This document shows, piece by piece, positions 18,595 through 26,322 of a stretch of DNA of 64,000 nt. A model generated the notes under the pieces. The model ran no database searches. It was given only the letters and a program-made list of their open reading frames with translations, and was not told the DNA's origin. This DNA comes from Opitutaceae bacterium (GTDB lineage: Bacteria; Verrucomicrobiota; Verrucomicrobiia; Opitutales; Opitutaceae). The stretch spans positions 112,956-176,955 of the forward strand of contig JAEUGY010000070.1 in assembly GCA_016794625.1 (NCBI GenBank). Direction: 5' to 3'. The translations under genes were made by a program, and so were the position numbers. Position 1 is the stretch's first letter. The number at the start of each line of letters is the position of its first letter.

Positions 18595-20907
18595 ATGCAC
18601 GGCATTGATCTCATCCTCGATCTCTCGGTCATTCTGGCGGGAGCTGCGCTCGCCGGGTGGCTCTGCCGCCAAATCCGTGTTTCCGTGGTGGTGGGGTTCA
18701 TGCTGGCTGGGATCCTGGTGGGTCCCCACACGGAAGCGGTCGCGCTGATTCAGGATCTCCCGCGGATTCAAATGCTGGCCCAGGTCGGGTTGGTCTTTCT
18801 CATGTTCTCGATCGGGCTGCGCCTGAGTCTGCGCAAACTTCGCCGGCTCGGGGTGGGAATGATCCTCGGGGTGCTCGGCGCATTCGCGATTACCTATCAC
18901 TTTTCCCGCCTGTTGGGATTGATTCTCGGCTACGAAGGACCAGCCGGGATTTTCTTCGCCTCGTTGTTCGTCGTTTCCTCGTCCGCCATTGTCAGCAAGG
19001 TGCTCGCCGAGGTGGGCACCACCCACGAACGTGCCGGACAGCTGGCGCTCGGGGTCACGCTGATCGAGGGCATCCTCGCCATCGGGGTCCTGACGCTGCT
19101 CAACACCTATGTGACCCTCGGTTCGCAGGTGGGTCGGCCGGCTCTGGGCATCACGCTTGGGCAACTCGGCGCATTTGTGGTCCTGGCCGGAATCGCCGGT
19201 TTGCTCATCGTTCCGTGGCTCCTGCGACGGGTCGGCGTCGCTGCTGGGGAGGAGCTGCAAACCATCGGGGTGGCGGCGCTGCTGCTCGCGCTGGCGGCGA
19301 TGACGTATGCGGCCGGATACTCGCTCGCGCTCGGATCGCTGTTGTTGGGTGTGATTGTATCGGAGACGCCCCAGCGTTTTCAGATTGAGCGTTCGTTTGA
19401 GGGGGTGAGGGATCTTTTCACGGCGGTGTTTTTTGTGGCGGTGGGGTTGCAGATCGATGTCGGACTGCTCTGGCAGCACGCCCTGCCGATCATTGCCATC
19501 TCCGTCTTCGTTGTGCTTGTGCGGGTTGGCGCCACCACGACGTCGCTTGCCTTGGTGGGCATGCCGCCGCGTGATGCGTTTCGTGCCGGGCTGATGGTGG
19601 CGCCGATTGGCGAGTTTTCCTTTCTCTTTGCCCAGCTCGGGGTCGTCGCGGTGCTCGTCCCGGCGGAGCTGTTTCCCATTTCCGTTGGCGTGTCCCTGCT
19701 GACCTCGCTCGCGGCATCGGCCTTGGCGCGCCGGGGCGGCGACCTGACCCAGTGGGTGGCAGGGCTCCAGCCGGCGTGGTTATCGGCCTGGGGAGGGTAC
19801 TATCGCGACTGGATCGATCGCATTCAGGCGCGCCGGAGCCGAAATCTCCTGTGGCAGCTGAGCAAGAAACGTTTAGTCCAGATTTTGGTCAGCGCCTTCT
19901 TCGTCACCGGACTGCTCGTATTCGCGGAGCGACTCCACGATTTCTGCCAGGCCTGGCTGGGGCGGGATCTGTGGTTCCCGGATGGTCTGCGGTTCGTGTT
20001 TTGGAGCGGTCTATTTCTCGTCGTGCTGGCCCCGTTGGTCGCGATCTGGCGGAACGCCTCGGCCATGGCGCTGCTCTACTCGCAAGTCGCCACCCGGGGC
20101 ATGCCGCGCAAGGCCCGCATCGCCCCGGTCATCGAGACCGGACTCAAGCTACTCGCCGGTGGCGTGATTGTGCTTTGGCTGTCCAGCCTGCTTCCGACCG
20201 AGGGCACCGCACGCTGGTTGTTGGTCTGGATGTCTCTGCTCGCCGTGGGTGCCCTCTATTTTCTCCGCCGCCGCCTGGTCCATTGGCATAGCGAGCTCGA
20301 AGTGGAGCTGCAGGAGAGGATGACGGAAGACGAGGCGCGCCCGGAGAACGAATCCACTCCCTGGCTCCGGCCCTATGGTGCGTGGAACCTGAGCGTGAGC
20401 GATTGCATCCTCCCGGACCTCGCGGAGTGCCAGGGCAAACGCATCGACGAACTCGCCTTGCGCAGTCGCTTTGGGTGCACCGTGGTGGGGATTGAACGCC
20501 AGGGACACATGATCTCATTGCCGGGTCCCGAGGCGGTGCTTTATCCGCGCGACAAAGTGCTGCTCCTTGGCACCTCGGAACAGTTGGAGGCGGGGAAACA
20601 GTTTCTGACGGCCGTCAGCGGGACGCCGCCGGCGCTGGCCCAATTTGATGATGTGCGCATGGAATTGATTCACGTTCCACGCTGGAGTCGGGCGGTCGGG
20701 ATCGTTTTGAGCGAACTCGATCCGACGCATCACCACCAGGTACAGATTGCCGGCATCCACCGCCGAGGCGTTCGCATCCTCACTCCTCGCAGCGACCATG
20801 GCATCGAATCGGGGGACCAACTCCTGGCGCTCGGTGCCCCGGAGCATCTGCGAGCCTTCAAGGATTGGGTCAATGAAGAGGCCGGCGAGGAGATCGCCGA
20901 CGCCTGA
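18595..20907 (+). CDS. CPA2-family cation:proton antiporter with TrkA-C domains
   Basis: A 770-residue protein. The first ~400 residues are the Na+/H+ exchanger domain of the CPA2/KefB-YbaL class (GFMLAGILVGPHT, LVFLMFSIGL, FVVSSSAIVSKVL). A second membrane region follows at roughly 440-580. The C-terminus has two TrkA_C-like ligand domains, one around YPRDKVLLLGTSEQLEAG and one around ESGDQLLALGAPEHL. No complete NAD-binding TrkA_N domain is seen. It probably exchanges potassium or sodium for protons at the inner membrane under ligand control. It ends 42 bases before the left att repeat of the integrated element. Confidence 0.85.
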   Translation: MHGIDLILDLSVILAGAALAGWLCRQIRVSVVVGFMLAGILVGPHTEAVALIQDLPRIQMLAQVGLVFLMFSIGLRLSLRKLRRLGVGMILGVLGAFAITYHFSRLLGLILGYEGPAGIFFASLFVVSSSAIVSKVLAEVGTTHERAGQLALGVTLIEGILAIGVLTLLNTYVTLGSQVGRPALGITLGQLGAFVVLAGIAGLLIVPWLLRRVGVAAGEELQTIGVAALLLALAAMTYAAGYSLALGSLLLGVIVSETPQRFQIERSFEGVRDLFTAVFFVAVGLQIDVGLLWQHALPIIAISVFVVLVRVGATTTSLALVGMPPRDAFRAGLMVAPIGEFSFLFAQLGVVAVLVPAELFPISVGVSLLTSLAASALARRGGDLTQWVAGLQPAWLSAWGGYYRDWIDRIQARRSRNLLWQLSKKRLVQILVSAFFVTGLLVFAERLHDFCQAWLGRDLWFPDGLRFVFWSGLFLVVLAPLVAIWRNASAMALLYSQVATRGMPRKARIAPVIETGLKLLAGGVIVLWLSSLLPTEGTARWLLVWMSLLAVGALYFLRRRLVHWHSELEVELQERMTEDEARPENESTPWLRPYGAWNLSVSDCILPDLAECQGKRIDELALRSRFGCTVVGIERQGHMISLPGPEAVLYPRDKVLLLGTSEQLEAGKQFLTAVSGTPPALAQFDDVRMELIHVPRWSRAVGIVLSELDPTHHHQVQIAGIHRRGVRILTPRSDHGIESGDQLLALGAPEHLRAFKDWVNEEAGEEIADA

Positions 20908-20948
20908 AGTTTCGCGTTACAACCCTCAACTCCTTCGCGCCCAATATC

Positions 20949-20981
20949 CTCTGGAGGCGCGGGACGGAATCGAACCGTCGC
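20949..20981. repeat. attL: displaced copy of tRNA-Cys 3' end
   Basis: A 33-bp sequence identical to 31280-31312, covering the CCA end, acceptor 3' strand and T-arm of tRNA-Cys plus 3 flanking bases. The match stops at 20982 (g against a) and before 20949 (c against t). It is not part of a complete tRNA here; it marks the far end of the element. Confidence 0.92.
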
Positions 20982-21058
20982 GTCCTGCCGTACCCAGTGG
21001 CGTGATACGCTTTGAGAGGTAAAAGGTAGTCAGTGGTATTCACTGGACAAGAGGGGCC

Positions 21059-21078
21059 TTGTTACATTTTGCTACAGT
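21059..21078 (+). promoter_or_regulatory. left integrase arm-site candidate
   Basis: TTGTTACA-tt-TTGCTACAGT, 18 of 20 bases identical to 31202-31221 near the right end. It ends one base before the integrase ATG, so protein binding here could also repress the integrase gene. ACTGGAC is also shared a few bases upstream at both ends. A small inverted repeat CAGTG-GTATT-CACTG lies at 21031-21045. Confidence 0.45.
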
Positions 21079-21079
21079 C

Positions 21080-22246
21080 ATGGCCTCAATCTATCGTCGA
21101 GACGGAAGCGTGTTTTGGATGGCCCGCTTTAAGGCGCCCGGAGGTGGGTGGACCGCACGGAGCACCAAGACCACCAATCAGGCCGAGGCGCGGAAACTGG
21201 CCTATCTCTGGGAGGGGGCAGGCGCAACCCTCACCCTGGAAAGCCCGACCGGCGCTCAGGTCGACAAGGTGGTGCGGTCACTCTGGGAGCAGTTCACCGG
21301 CAAACGCCTGGAGCTGACCCCGCTGTCCGGCTACGTCGAGACGTGGCTGTCGAACACCGCCAAGGGCCGCTCTCCCAAGACCATGAGCCGTTACCGGAAG
21401 GTGGCAGAGGACTTTGTCGAATTCCTGGGCGAGCGGGCGAAACTCGACATTCGAAGCATAGCGGGCGCAGACGTGCAGGCTTTCGTCAACGCCGAGGCCG
21501 CGGCAGGGAAGGGAAGCACCACCGTCGCCCTGAACGCCAAAATACTTCGGGCGATCTTCAACGCGGCGTTCCGGTCCGGGCTGATCGAGAAGAACCCCGC
21601 CGCCGCGCTCGAACTCGCTCCAATTGAGCAGGAAGAACGAGAGCCGTTCACCGTGGCCGAAGTCCGGTCGCTGCTCCGAAAGGCGAAGGGCACGGACTGG
21701 GAAACCGCCGTCCTGCTGGGAGCTTACGGAGGTTTCCGGCTGGGTGACGCCTGTACGCTCAGGTGGGAGTGCGTCGACCTCAAGGCCGGCGTGATCGAGT
21801 TCACCCCGCAGAAGACCGCGAGAAAGAAAAAGCGCCTGAGAGTGCCGATTCACCCGACCTTGCAGGCACACCTTGAGGAGCTCGCCGCAGGACAGAGCGC
21901 CCCGCCGAAGCCCGAGGTATGCCCGACCCTTGCCAGCCAGCCCGTGGGCGGCCGCGCAGGCCTTTCCCGCGCCTTCATGGACCTGATGGAGGACGCCCGG
22001 GTCTCGAACAAGAGCACGGGCACCCGGGAAGGATTGGGACGCGCCTTTAGTCGGAAGTCATTTCACAGCCTCCGGCACTTCGCCGTCACGACGCTAGCGA
22101 ACCTCGGAGTTGCGCAGGACGTGCGGCAGAAGATCGCCGGCCACGCTGACCAGAAAATGACCGAACGATATTCGCACCTCGCTGACGCCACGTTGCGCGC
22201 CGCAGTAGAGCAGATGCCGGACGTGCTGAAGAAAGGGAACAAATGA
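21080..22246 (+). CDS. int: tyrosine recombinase / element integrase
   Basis: A 388-residue integrase. The N-terminal ~80 residues form an AP2/arm-type DNA-binding domain (MASIYRRDGSVFWMARF), followed by a SAM-like core-binding domain (~85-175) and a catalytic domain. The catalytic set is complete: R220 (GGFRLGDA), H329-x-x-R332-H333 (HSLRH), H355 (GHADQ) and Y364 (TERYSH). It would recombine the element with the tRNA-Cys 3' end, which the flanking repeats confirm as the target. The start is the ATG at 21080, just after an arm-site candidate. It overlaps the next gene by 4 bases. Confidence 0.95.
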   Translation: MASIYRRDGSVFWMARFKAPGGGWTARSTKTTNQAEARKLAYLWEGAGATLTLESPTGAQVDKVVRSLWEQFTGKRLELTPLSGYVETWLSNTAKGRSPKTMSRYRKVAEDFVEFLGERAKLDIRSIAGADVQAFVNAEAAAGKGSTTVALNAKILRAIFNAAFRSGLIEKNPAAALELAPIEQEEREPFTVAEVRSLLRKAKGTDWETAVLLGAYGGFRLGDACTLRWECVDLKAGVIEFTPQKTARKKKRLRVPIHPTLQAHLEELAAGQSAPPKPEVCPTLASQPVGGRAGLSRAFMDLMEDARVSNKSTGTREGLGRAFSRKSFHSLRHFAVTTLANLGVAQDVRQKIAGHADQKMTERYSHLADATLRAAVEQMPDVLKKGNK

Positions 22247-22902
22247 AAAAAGGGAAACAAGCATTTCTTCCGCCACGCTTCGACTTTGAGATGATTGCTG
22301 GAGGGGAGGCAGCAAGAGGGACCGCAGCGGAGCGTCGCCGACGCGTGGAAGAAGCCATCGACCGCTTCGCCGCTGATGCGTCTGCTGAAAGCGTCGCAGA
22401 ATGCCACAAGAAGGTTGTGTGCTCGCTCAGGGAGCGGGGATGGATCATTGGGGTCGACGGAGCGCCGCAGAGAGACGGGGTCGGCCTAGTATCTGAAGAG
22501 GGCCGAAATCTAGATCGGATCGCTTTCGCGCTTTGGGATTTCGACATTCGGCGAAGCAAACTAGCGCTCAGGCTAAGGGGCGTTCCTGAACGGATTCGGC
22601 GGCAAGTGATGGAAACTGCAATGTACGCTTTTGAAGCAGGTTGCGCCGCTGCGGAATTTGTGGTCTTCCGCGACAAAGTGAAGGGCATCGGCCGCAAACC
22701 TGGGAAGGAAAAGAAACGTGCGCAGATGGATGCAATTGGTCGGGCGGTTGAGAAGTGGCGTCGGCTCAACCCGAGGGAAACCCGGCAGCCGAAGGCCGAA
22801 GAAATCATGGATCTCTACATCCAACCCAGCGCGGACGACCGCGGAGGGGCTGGACACTTCCGAAACCTCGTCACGGAGTACTGGAAAATTCATGGGAAAT
22901 AA
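22243..22902 (+). CDS. hypothetical protein coupled to the integrase
   Basis: A 219-residue, mostly helical, charged protein with no family I recognise. The ATG overlaps the integrase stop (ATGA), so the two are translated together. The middle has a long amphipathic segment (DFDIRRSKLALRLRGVP) followed by a basic stretch (GIGRKPGKEKKRAQ). The C-terminus (GAGHFRNLVTEYWKIHGK) looks like a short conserved tail. Its position suggests a factor acting with the integrase or a regulator of excision, but nothing in the sequence proves it. Confidence 0.7.
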   Translation: MKKGKQAFLPPRFDFEMIAGGEAARGTAAERRRRVEEAIDRFAADASAESVAECHKKVVCSLRERGWIIGVDGAPQRDGVGLVSEEGRNLDRIAFALWDFDIRRSKLALRLRGVPERIRRQVMETAMYAFEAGCAAAEFVVFRDKVKGIGRKPGKEKKRAQMDAIGRAVEKWRRLNPRETRQPKAEEIMDLYIQPSADDRGGAGHFRNLVTEYWKIHGK

Positions 22903-22987
22903 TTTTTCTGAAAAGTAGCCCGAAAAAGAGGGGCTTTTCATCCGGAAAACGCGTAGTTACTCTACCACGACCTGCAGCGATTCACTA

Positions 22988-23014
22988 GTCTATAGACGTT
23001 CAAAGAGCGTCTAT
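22988..23014. promoter_or_regulatory. inverted-repeat operator overlapping the AlpA-like gene start
   Basis: Two overlapping symmetries: GTCTATAGAC (22988-22997, perfect 10-bp palindrome) and ATAGACG / CGTCTAT (22992-22998 with 23008-23014). GTCTAT occurs twice in direct orientation. The second arm overlaps the ATG of the regulator gene at 23013. This is where an element repressor or activator would be expected to bind to control the replication operon that follows. The 110-base gap 22903-23012 also has an A/T-rich imperfect hairpin near 22914-22941 that could end the integrase transcript. Confidence 0.5.
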
Positions 23015-23246
23015 GACTATCGCACCTATAACTGTTAGTTCCGGCGCCATGCGACCGGAATTTGTCCCGGTTCCCAAGCCGGGCACCCGCGACCCTCACA
23101 CCGGGCTTTCGCGTTCCTACCTCTGCGCACTGATTGCTGAAGGGAAAATCGAATCAGTCTCCTTGCGTAAGCTGGGAAGAACGCGGGGCAAGCGTCTGAT
23201 TCGGTATGACTCACTGATCGCCTTCATCAACTCGGAGGCCGCGTGA
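23013..23246 (+). CDS. AlpA/excisionase-like helix-turn-helix protein
   Basis: A 77-residue protein with the layout of small MerR-type winged-helix regulators: GLSRSYLCALIAEGKIESVSL as helix-turn-helix, then GKRLIRYDSLIAFI as the wing and closing helix that usually ends such domains. Members act as excisionases or as AlpA-type transcription activators in prophages and satellites. It heads a run of genes linked by 4-base overlaps leading to primase and helicase, and a symmetric operator overlaps its start, so a switch role for the element is inferred. Confidence 0.75.
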   Translation: MTIAPITVSSGAMRPEFVPVPKPGTRDPHTGLSRSYLCALIAEGKIESVSLRKLGRTRGKRLIRYDSLIAFINSEAA

Positions 23247-23404
23247 AATCCCCCAGACGCTGGACGGCCTTATCCGGCAGCACCCGCCGGCACATCGAAA
23301 AACTCGTGGTGCTGATCCGTCGCCGCGAGTACGCCGCCCGGCATTCCCGGCCGCTGGGAATGCGTTACGCGAAGTGGCAGTCGGTTGAGGAGGTGAGCGC
23401 ATGA
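23243..23404 (+). CDS. small basic protein in the replication operon
   Basis: A 53-residue ORF with GTG start at 23243, overlapping the preceding stop by 4 bases (GTGA) and the following ATG by 4 bases (ATGA). The product is strongly basic (HIEKLVVLIRRREYAARHSR) and may bind DNA or RNA. No family is recognised. The double 4-base overlap, shared with every neighbour in this operon, is the main evidence that it is a real gene. Confidence 0.6.
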   Translation: MKSPRRWTALSGSTRRHIEKLVVLIRRREYAARHSRPLGMRYAKWQSVEEVSA

Positions 23405-23667
23405 GCACTCAGCTCGACCTCCACCTCCCTCGACGCGACACCGACGAAATACTCCGCGATGAACTCGCCGATTGCGTGGACCGTTTCAACTCCGAGGCAG
23501 ACGACGGCATGCGGCAGGAAATTCTATTCGGCCGCATCACTGTCTTGCGCCGCCTACTCTTCGGAGCAGCACCCCCAAACGAAAAAGCCCCCGGTCCCAT
23601 GACCGGAGGCGAAGACTCAGAAAGAACCCAACCCTCCGCAGATCGTCAAACGGAGGCGGAGCTGTGA
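23401..23667 (+). CDS. small acidic hypothetical protein
   Basis: An 88-residue protein, acidic in the first half (DTDEILRDELADCVDRFNSE) and disordered-looking in the C-terminal 35 residues (rich in P, E, G, T). No family is recognised. It overlaps both neighbours by 4 bases. Its 3' half contains a strong hairpin with a T-tract when read on the minus strand (see the entry at 23582-23610). Confidence 0.6.
   Translation: MSTQLDLHLPRRDTDEILRDELADCVDRFNSEADDGMRQEILFGRITVLRRLLFGAAPPNEKAPGPMTGGEDSERTQPSADRQTEAEL
23582..23610 (-). terminator. intrinsic terminator on the minus strand inside a plus-strand gene
   Basis: Read on the minus strand, GCCTCCGGTC-ATGG-GACCGGGGGC forms a 10-bp stem with one G-U pair, followed directly by TTTTT. 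On the plus strand the same position gives a C-A mismatch and no downstream T-run, so the structure is better suited to leftward RNA. It may stop antisense transcription through the replication operon, or terminate an unseen leftward transcript. Confidence 0.5.
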
Positions 23668-24611
23668 GCCTCGACCTCTCCAAGATCGCAAAGCTGAAGC
23701 GCCGAGGCGGTGGCTACGGTGGCGCCTGTCCTGCGTGTCAGGCGGCCGGCCGGGACAAGCGGGGCGATCATCTCTTCATCGACGCAAACGGGATATACGG
23801 TTGTGCCGCCTATCCCGGTGACGCCGCGCACCGGAAAGAGGTGTTTGCTCTGGTGGGAATCACCAGCACCGCCAAGGCGCCTGCCCGAGGGTTGCCCGAC
23901 CTGCACCCGCTGACGTTCCCTGCAATGCGGAAATTGGCAGAGCTGCGGGGCTGGCCCTTGTTCGCTGGCGTCGAGATCGCTTGCGGTCGGGGCTTGTTGT
24001 TCGCCTGCGAGCTGCGGGACGGGCCGGGAGACCCCGTTGCATGCTGGTGCATCACCGACTCCGCCCGGCGCAATCTCCAAGCCCGCAGGCTCGACGGCAA
24101 ACCGTTCGCCCATCGATGGAACGCGACAGGCAAGACTTGGGAGGCATGCACACCCTTTAAGGCCAAGACGATTGGTCCGGCCCGCTGGCCCGTAGGCGCT
24201 GCTGACATTGGAGATCGTCCGGCCGTCCTGATCGCCGAAGGCTCAACTGACTTCCTCGCCGCTCACCTCATCGCATGGTGGTTTGGCTTCGCTCCGCAGG
24301 TTGCCGTCGTGGCGATGCTGGGGGCTGGTCAGTCCATCCCAGACGACGCCGCACCGCACTTTTGCGGGAAGCGAGTCCGCATCCTCATCGACAACGACAC
24401 CGCCGGGGAGGAAGCCGCCGCACGTTGGGCCGGTCAACTCCATCGTGCTGGCGTTGCACACGTATCCGGTTTTCGGTGGCACGGTCTCAACGACCGTCAG
24501 GGACAAACACTGAAGGATGCATCCGACTTCGCCCGGACGCTCGACGAAGAAGCCGAGTCCACCACCAACCCGCTCGACGGTCTCGTGAGCGAAACCCATT
24601 TGATTCAGTGA
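23664..24611 (+). CDS. zinc-finger/Toprim DNA primase
   Basis: A 315-residue protein with GTG start overlapping the preceding stop (GTGA). An N-terminal zinc-binding motif resembling DnaG/phage primases uses C22, C25 and C47 with a histidine (H36 or H56). The Toprim domain has E192 in LIAEGSTDF and D243/D245 in LIDNDTAGEEAA, the catalytic metal-binding set. It would lay primers for element replication and partner with the helicase encoded next, with which it overlaps by 4 bases. It is compact for a primase and lacks a fused helicase domain, unlike alpha-type primase-replicases of many satellites. Confidence 0.85.
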   Translation: MSLDLSKIAKLKRRGGGYGGACPACQAAGRDKRGDHLFIDANGIYGCAAYPGDAAHRKEVFALVGITSTAKAPARGLPDLHPLTFPAMRKLAELRGWPLFAGVEIACGRGLLFACELRDGPGDPVACWCITDSARRNLQARRLDGKPFAHRWNATGKTWEACTPFKAKTIGPARWPVGAADIGDRPAVLIAEGSTDFLAAHLIAWWFGFAPQVAVVAMLGAGQSIPDDAAPHFCGKRVRILIDNDTAGEEAAARWAGQLHRAGVAHVSGFRWHGLNDRQGQTLKDASDFARTLDEEAESTTNPLDGLVSETHLIQ

Positions 24612-25717
24612 ATCCAAACATCGTCACTTTCCCCCCACCCGTTTCGGCTTCGCATCCCGGTGAAGGACCGAACAAAGAACCCGAGACACTTCGCGTCCGC
24701 GCTGCCATAAGGCGTTTCGACTTGGCCCGTCCGCCACCTGAACCAACGCCGCGATTCTTCATCAATGGCCACGCCGTCTGCACCCCCGGCAACATCACCA
24801 ACCTGATTGCTCAGGCGAAAGCCGGGAAGAGTGCCTACGTATCTGCGATGCTCGCCGCCGCCATTGTGGCAGCATCCGAATCGCGAGACCGGGACTGCCT
24901 CGGGGTGAGCGCTGCTGTGCCATCGGACAAAAACATCATCCTTCACATCGACACCGAGCAAGCTCCCCGCGATCACTTCGACCTCATGCGCCGGACTCTG
25001 CGACGAGCTGGCGTTGAGGAGGCTCCGTCATGGTTAAACTCCTACGGGCTGGCGGGGTTCTCCGCTGAGGAGTTGCGTCGCCTGCTCCACATACTTCTGG
25101 AGGACAACGCTGCCTCGGGGCGCACCGTCTTTGCCGTGATCATCGACGGCACGGCGGACATGGTGCTAGACGTGAACGACCCTGCAGAGTGCAACCCGTT
25201 CGTTGCGGAACTGCAGGGGCTGGCGATCCAGTACGAGACAGCGATAGTAAACGTGGTGCACGAGAACCCCGGGCCCAACTCCACTTCGGGCGGAAAGATG
25301 CGGGGTCACCTTGGGTCGCAATTAGAGCGGAAAGCCGAAAGCAACATCCGACTAAAGAAGACCGAGGAGATCACTGTTGTTTTCTCCGAAAAGATGCGCC
25401 GCGCCCCCATCCTCGAAAGCGAAGGGCCTCGCTTCAAGTGGGACGACGAATCGTCAATGCACCGCTCCTGCGAGTCGGCCGGGGTCATGAAGGACGCGAA
25501 GAAACGCGAACGCGCACGGGACCTAGCCGTCGGGGTGTTTGAAGCGGCGGGGAAGGAAAGGATGCGACACGGTGAACTACTCGACGCCATCGCCAAACTC
25601 CGGCGCATCGAAAAGAGCACCGCCGAAGACCGTTTCACTGAGTGGAAGCGACTCGGTGTGATCGTGAAGAATTCGATTTCTGGCGACTGGACACTGGCGA
25701 ACCCCGTGACCCCGTGA
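24608..25717 (+). CDS. RecA-fold replicative helicase (RepA/AAA_25-like)
   Basis: A 369-residue protein with GTG start overlapping the primase stop. The core is RecA-like: Walker A in AQAKAGKSA (near 68-76), an acidic HIDTEQ near 113-118, Walker B VIIDG with D180, a sensor-like VVHENPG and RGHLGSQLERK. The C-terminal ~90 residues (from about RERARDLAVGVF) look like a winged-helix domain. This matches hexameric RepA-type helicases of plasmids, prophages and satellites. The last codons overlap the first copies of an iteron-like repeat, so the origin probably lies at and just after the gene end. Confidence 0.82.
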   Translation: MNPNIVTFPPPVSASHPGEGPNKEPETLRVRAAIRRFDLARPPPEPTPRFFINGHAVCTPGNITNLIAQAKAGKSAYVSAMLAAAIVAASESRDRDCLGVSAAVPSDKNIILHIDTEQAPRDHFDLMRRTLRRAGVEEAPSWLNSYGLAGFSAEELRRLLHILLEDNAASGRTVFAVIIDGTADMVLDVNDPAECNPFVAELQGLAIQYETAIVNVVHENPGPNSTSGGKMRGHLGSQLERKAESNIRLKKTEEITVVFSEKMRRAPILESEGPRFKWDDESSMHRSCESAGVMKDAKKRERARDLAVGVFEAAGKERMRHGELLDAIAKLRRIEKSTAEDRFTEWKRLGVIVKNSISGDWTLANPVTP

Positions 25718-25793
25718 ATACCCCGTTTTTACCCCGTCAACGGGGCGACCAACCAAGCTACCCCGTGACCCCGTCCCTCCTATATATAGGAGG
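25701..25793. other. candidate replication origin: iterons plus AT palindrome
   Basis: The 7-mer ACCCCGT occurs six times in direct orientation, at 25701, 25709, 25720, 25731, 25760 and 25768, with one near-inverted copy at 25740-25746. The array ends against an 18-bp perfect palindrome, CCTCCTATATATAGGAGG (25776-25793). A further inverted CGGGGT follows near 25805. Repeated protein-binding sites next to an AT-rich symmetric element just after primase and helicase genes is the usual form of a plasmid or satellite origin. Function is inferred. Confidence 0.65.
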
Positions 25794-25882
25794 ACGGGTC
25801 GGAGCGGGGTGATTGTGACAGAGAAACTACCTCAACCCTGCACCTGCACAACTGCTCAACTTGACGCCTCCGTGTAAGTAGT

Positions 25883-26104
25883 ATGACCGCCGCACCTGCC
25901 GCACCCGAAGCCACCCGCTTCAACCTAACCGTCGAACGCGGAAATCTGCTCACCACGTCCGCACTGGCCCGCGCTGCTGATCGCTCGCTTGAATACGTGC
26001 GCCGCCGAATCGCCAGCGGCGAGATTCAACCGCTCTACCGACTTGAGAACGGCACCGGACTTTTCTCGCCGTCCCTCGTGGAGATCCTCCGCCGCGGCAA
26101 CTGA
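25883..26104 (+). CDS. small helix-turn-helix protein
   Basis: A 73-residue protein. LLTTSALARAADRSLEYVRRRIASGEIQPLY has the form of a MerR/AlpA-type helix-turn-helix with a short wing after it (ENGTGLFSPSLVEILRR). It could be a second DNA-binding switch or an excisionase; the protein encoded at 23013 is the other candidate for those roles. It is the first gene after the origin candidate, and a 165-base gap precedes it, so it may start a second transcript. Confidence 0.6.
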   Translation: MTAAPAAPEATRFNLTVERGNLLTTSALARAADRSLEYVRRRIASGEIQPLYRLENGTGLFSPSLVEILRRGN

Positions 26105-26112
26105 CTTTTCCC

Positions 26113-26322
26113 ATGAGAAATTACACCGCAATTATCAAAGAGGCCACAAAGCGCGCCACCGCCGCCGTCGTGCCCCCTGCCTTCGCACGCCTCATCGCGC
26201 AACGCATGTCCGCCACCAAGTGCACGAAGCTAGAGGCAATCCGTTGGGCTGCCATCAACCATCCTGACGCACACGCCGAATTCCGCAACCTGTCCGCAGA
26301 AGAGCAACACAAGCACCTATGA
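26113..26322 (+). CDS. hypothetical small protein
   Basis: A 69-residue helical protein with no recognised family. LARLIAQRMSATKCTKLEAIRWAAINHPD resembles short motifs seen in small phage proteins, but that is only an impression. It lies 8 bases after the preceding gene and overlaps the next by 4 bases (ATGA). Confidence 0.5.
   Translation: MRNYTAIIKEATKRATAAVVPPAFARLIAQRMSATKCTKLEAIRWAAINHPDAHAEFRNLSAEEQHKHL

Noticed and set aside
23582..23610. Hairpin considered as a CRISPR-like or att repeat
   Set aside because: Only one copy; no spacer array or matching repeat elsewhere in the window.
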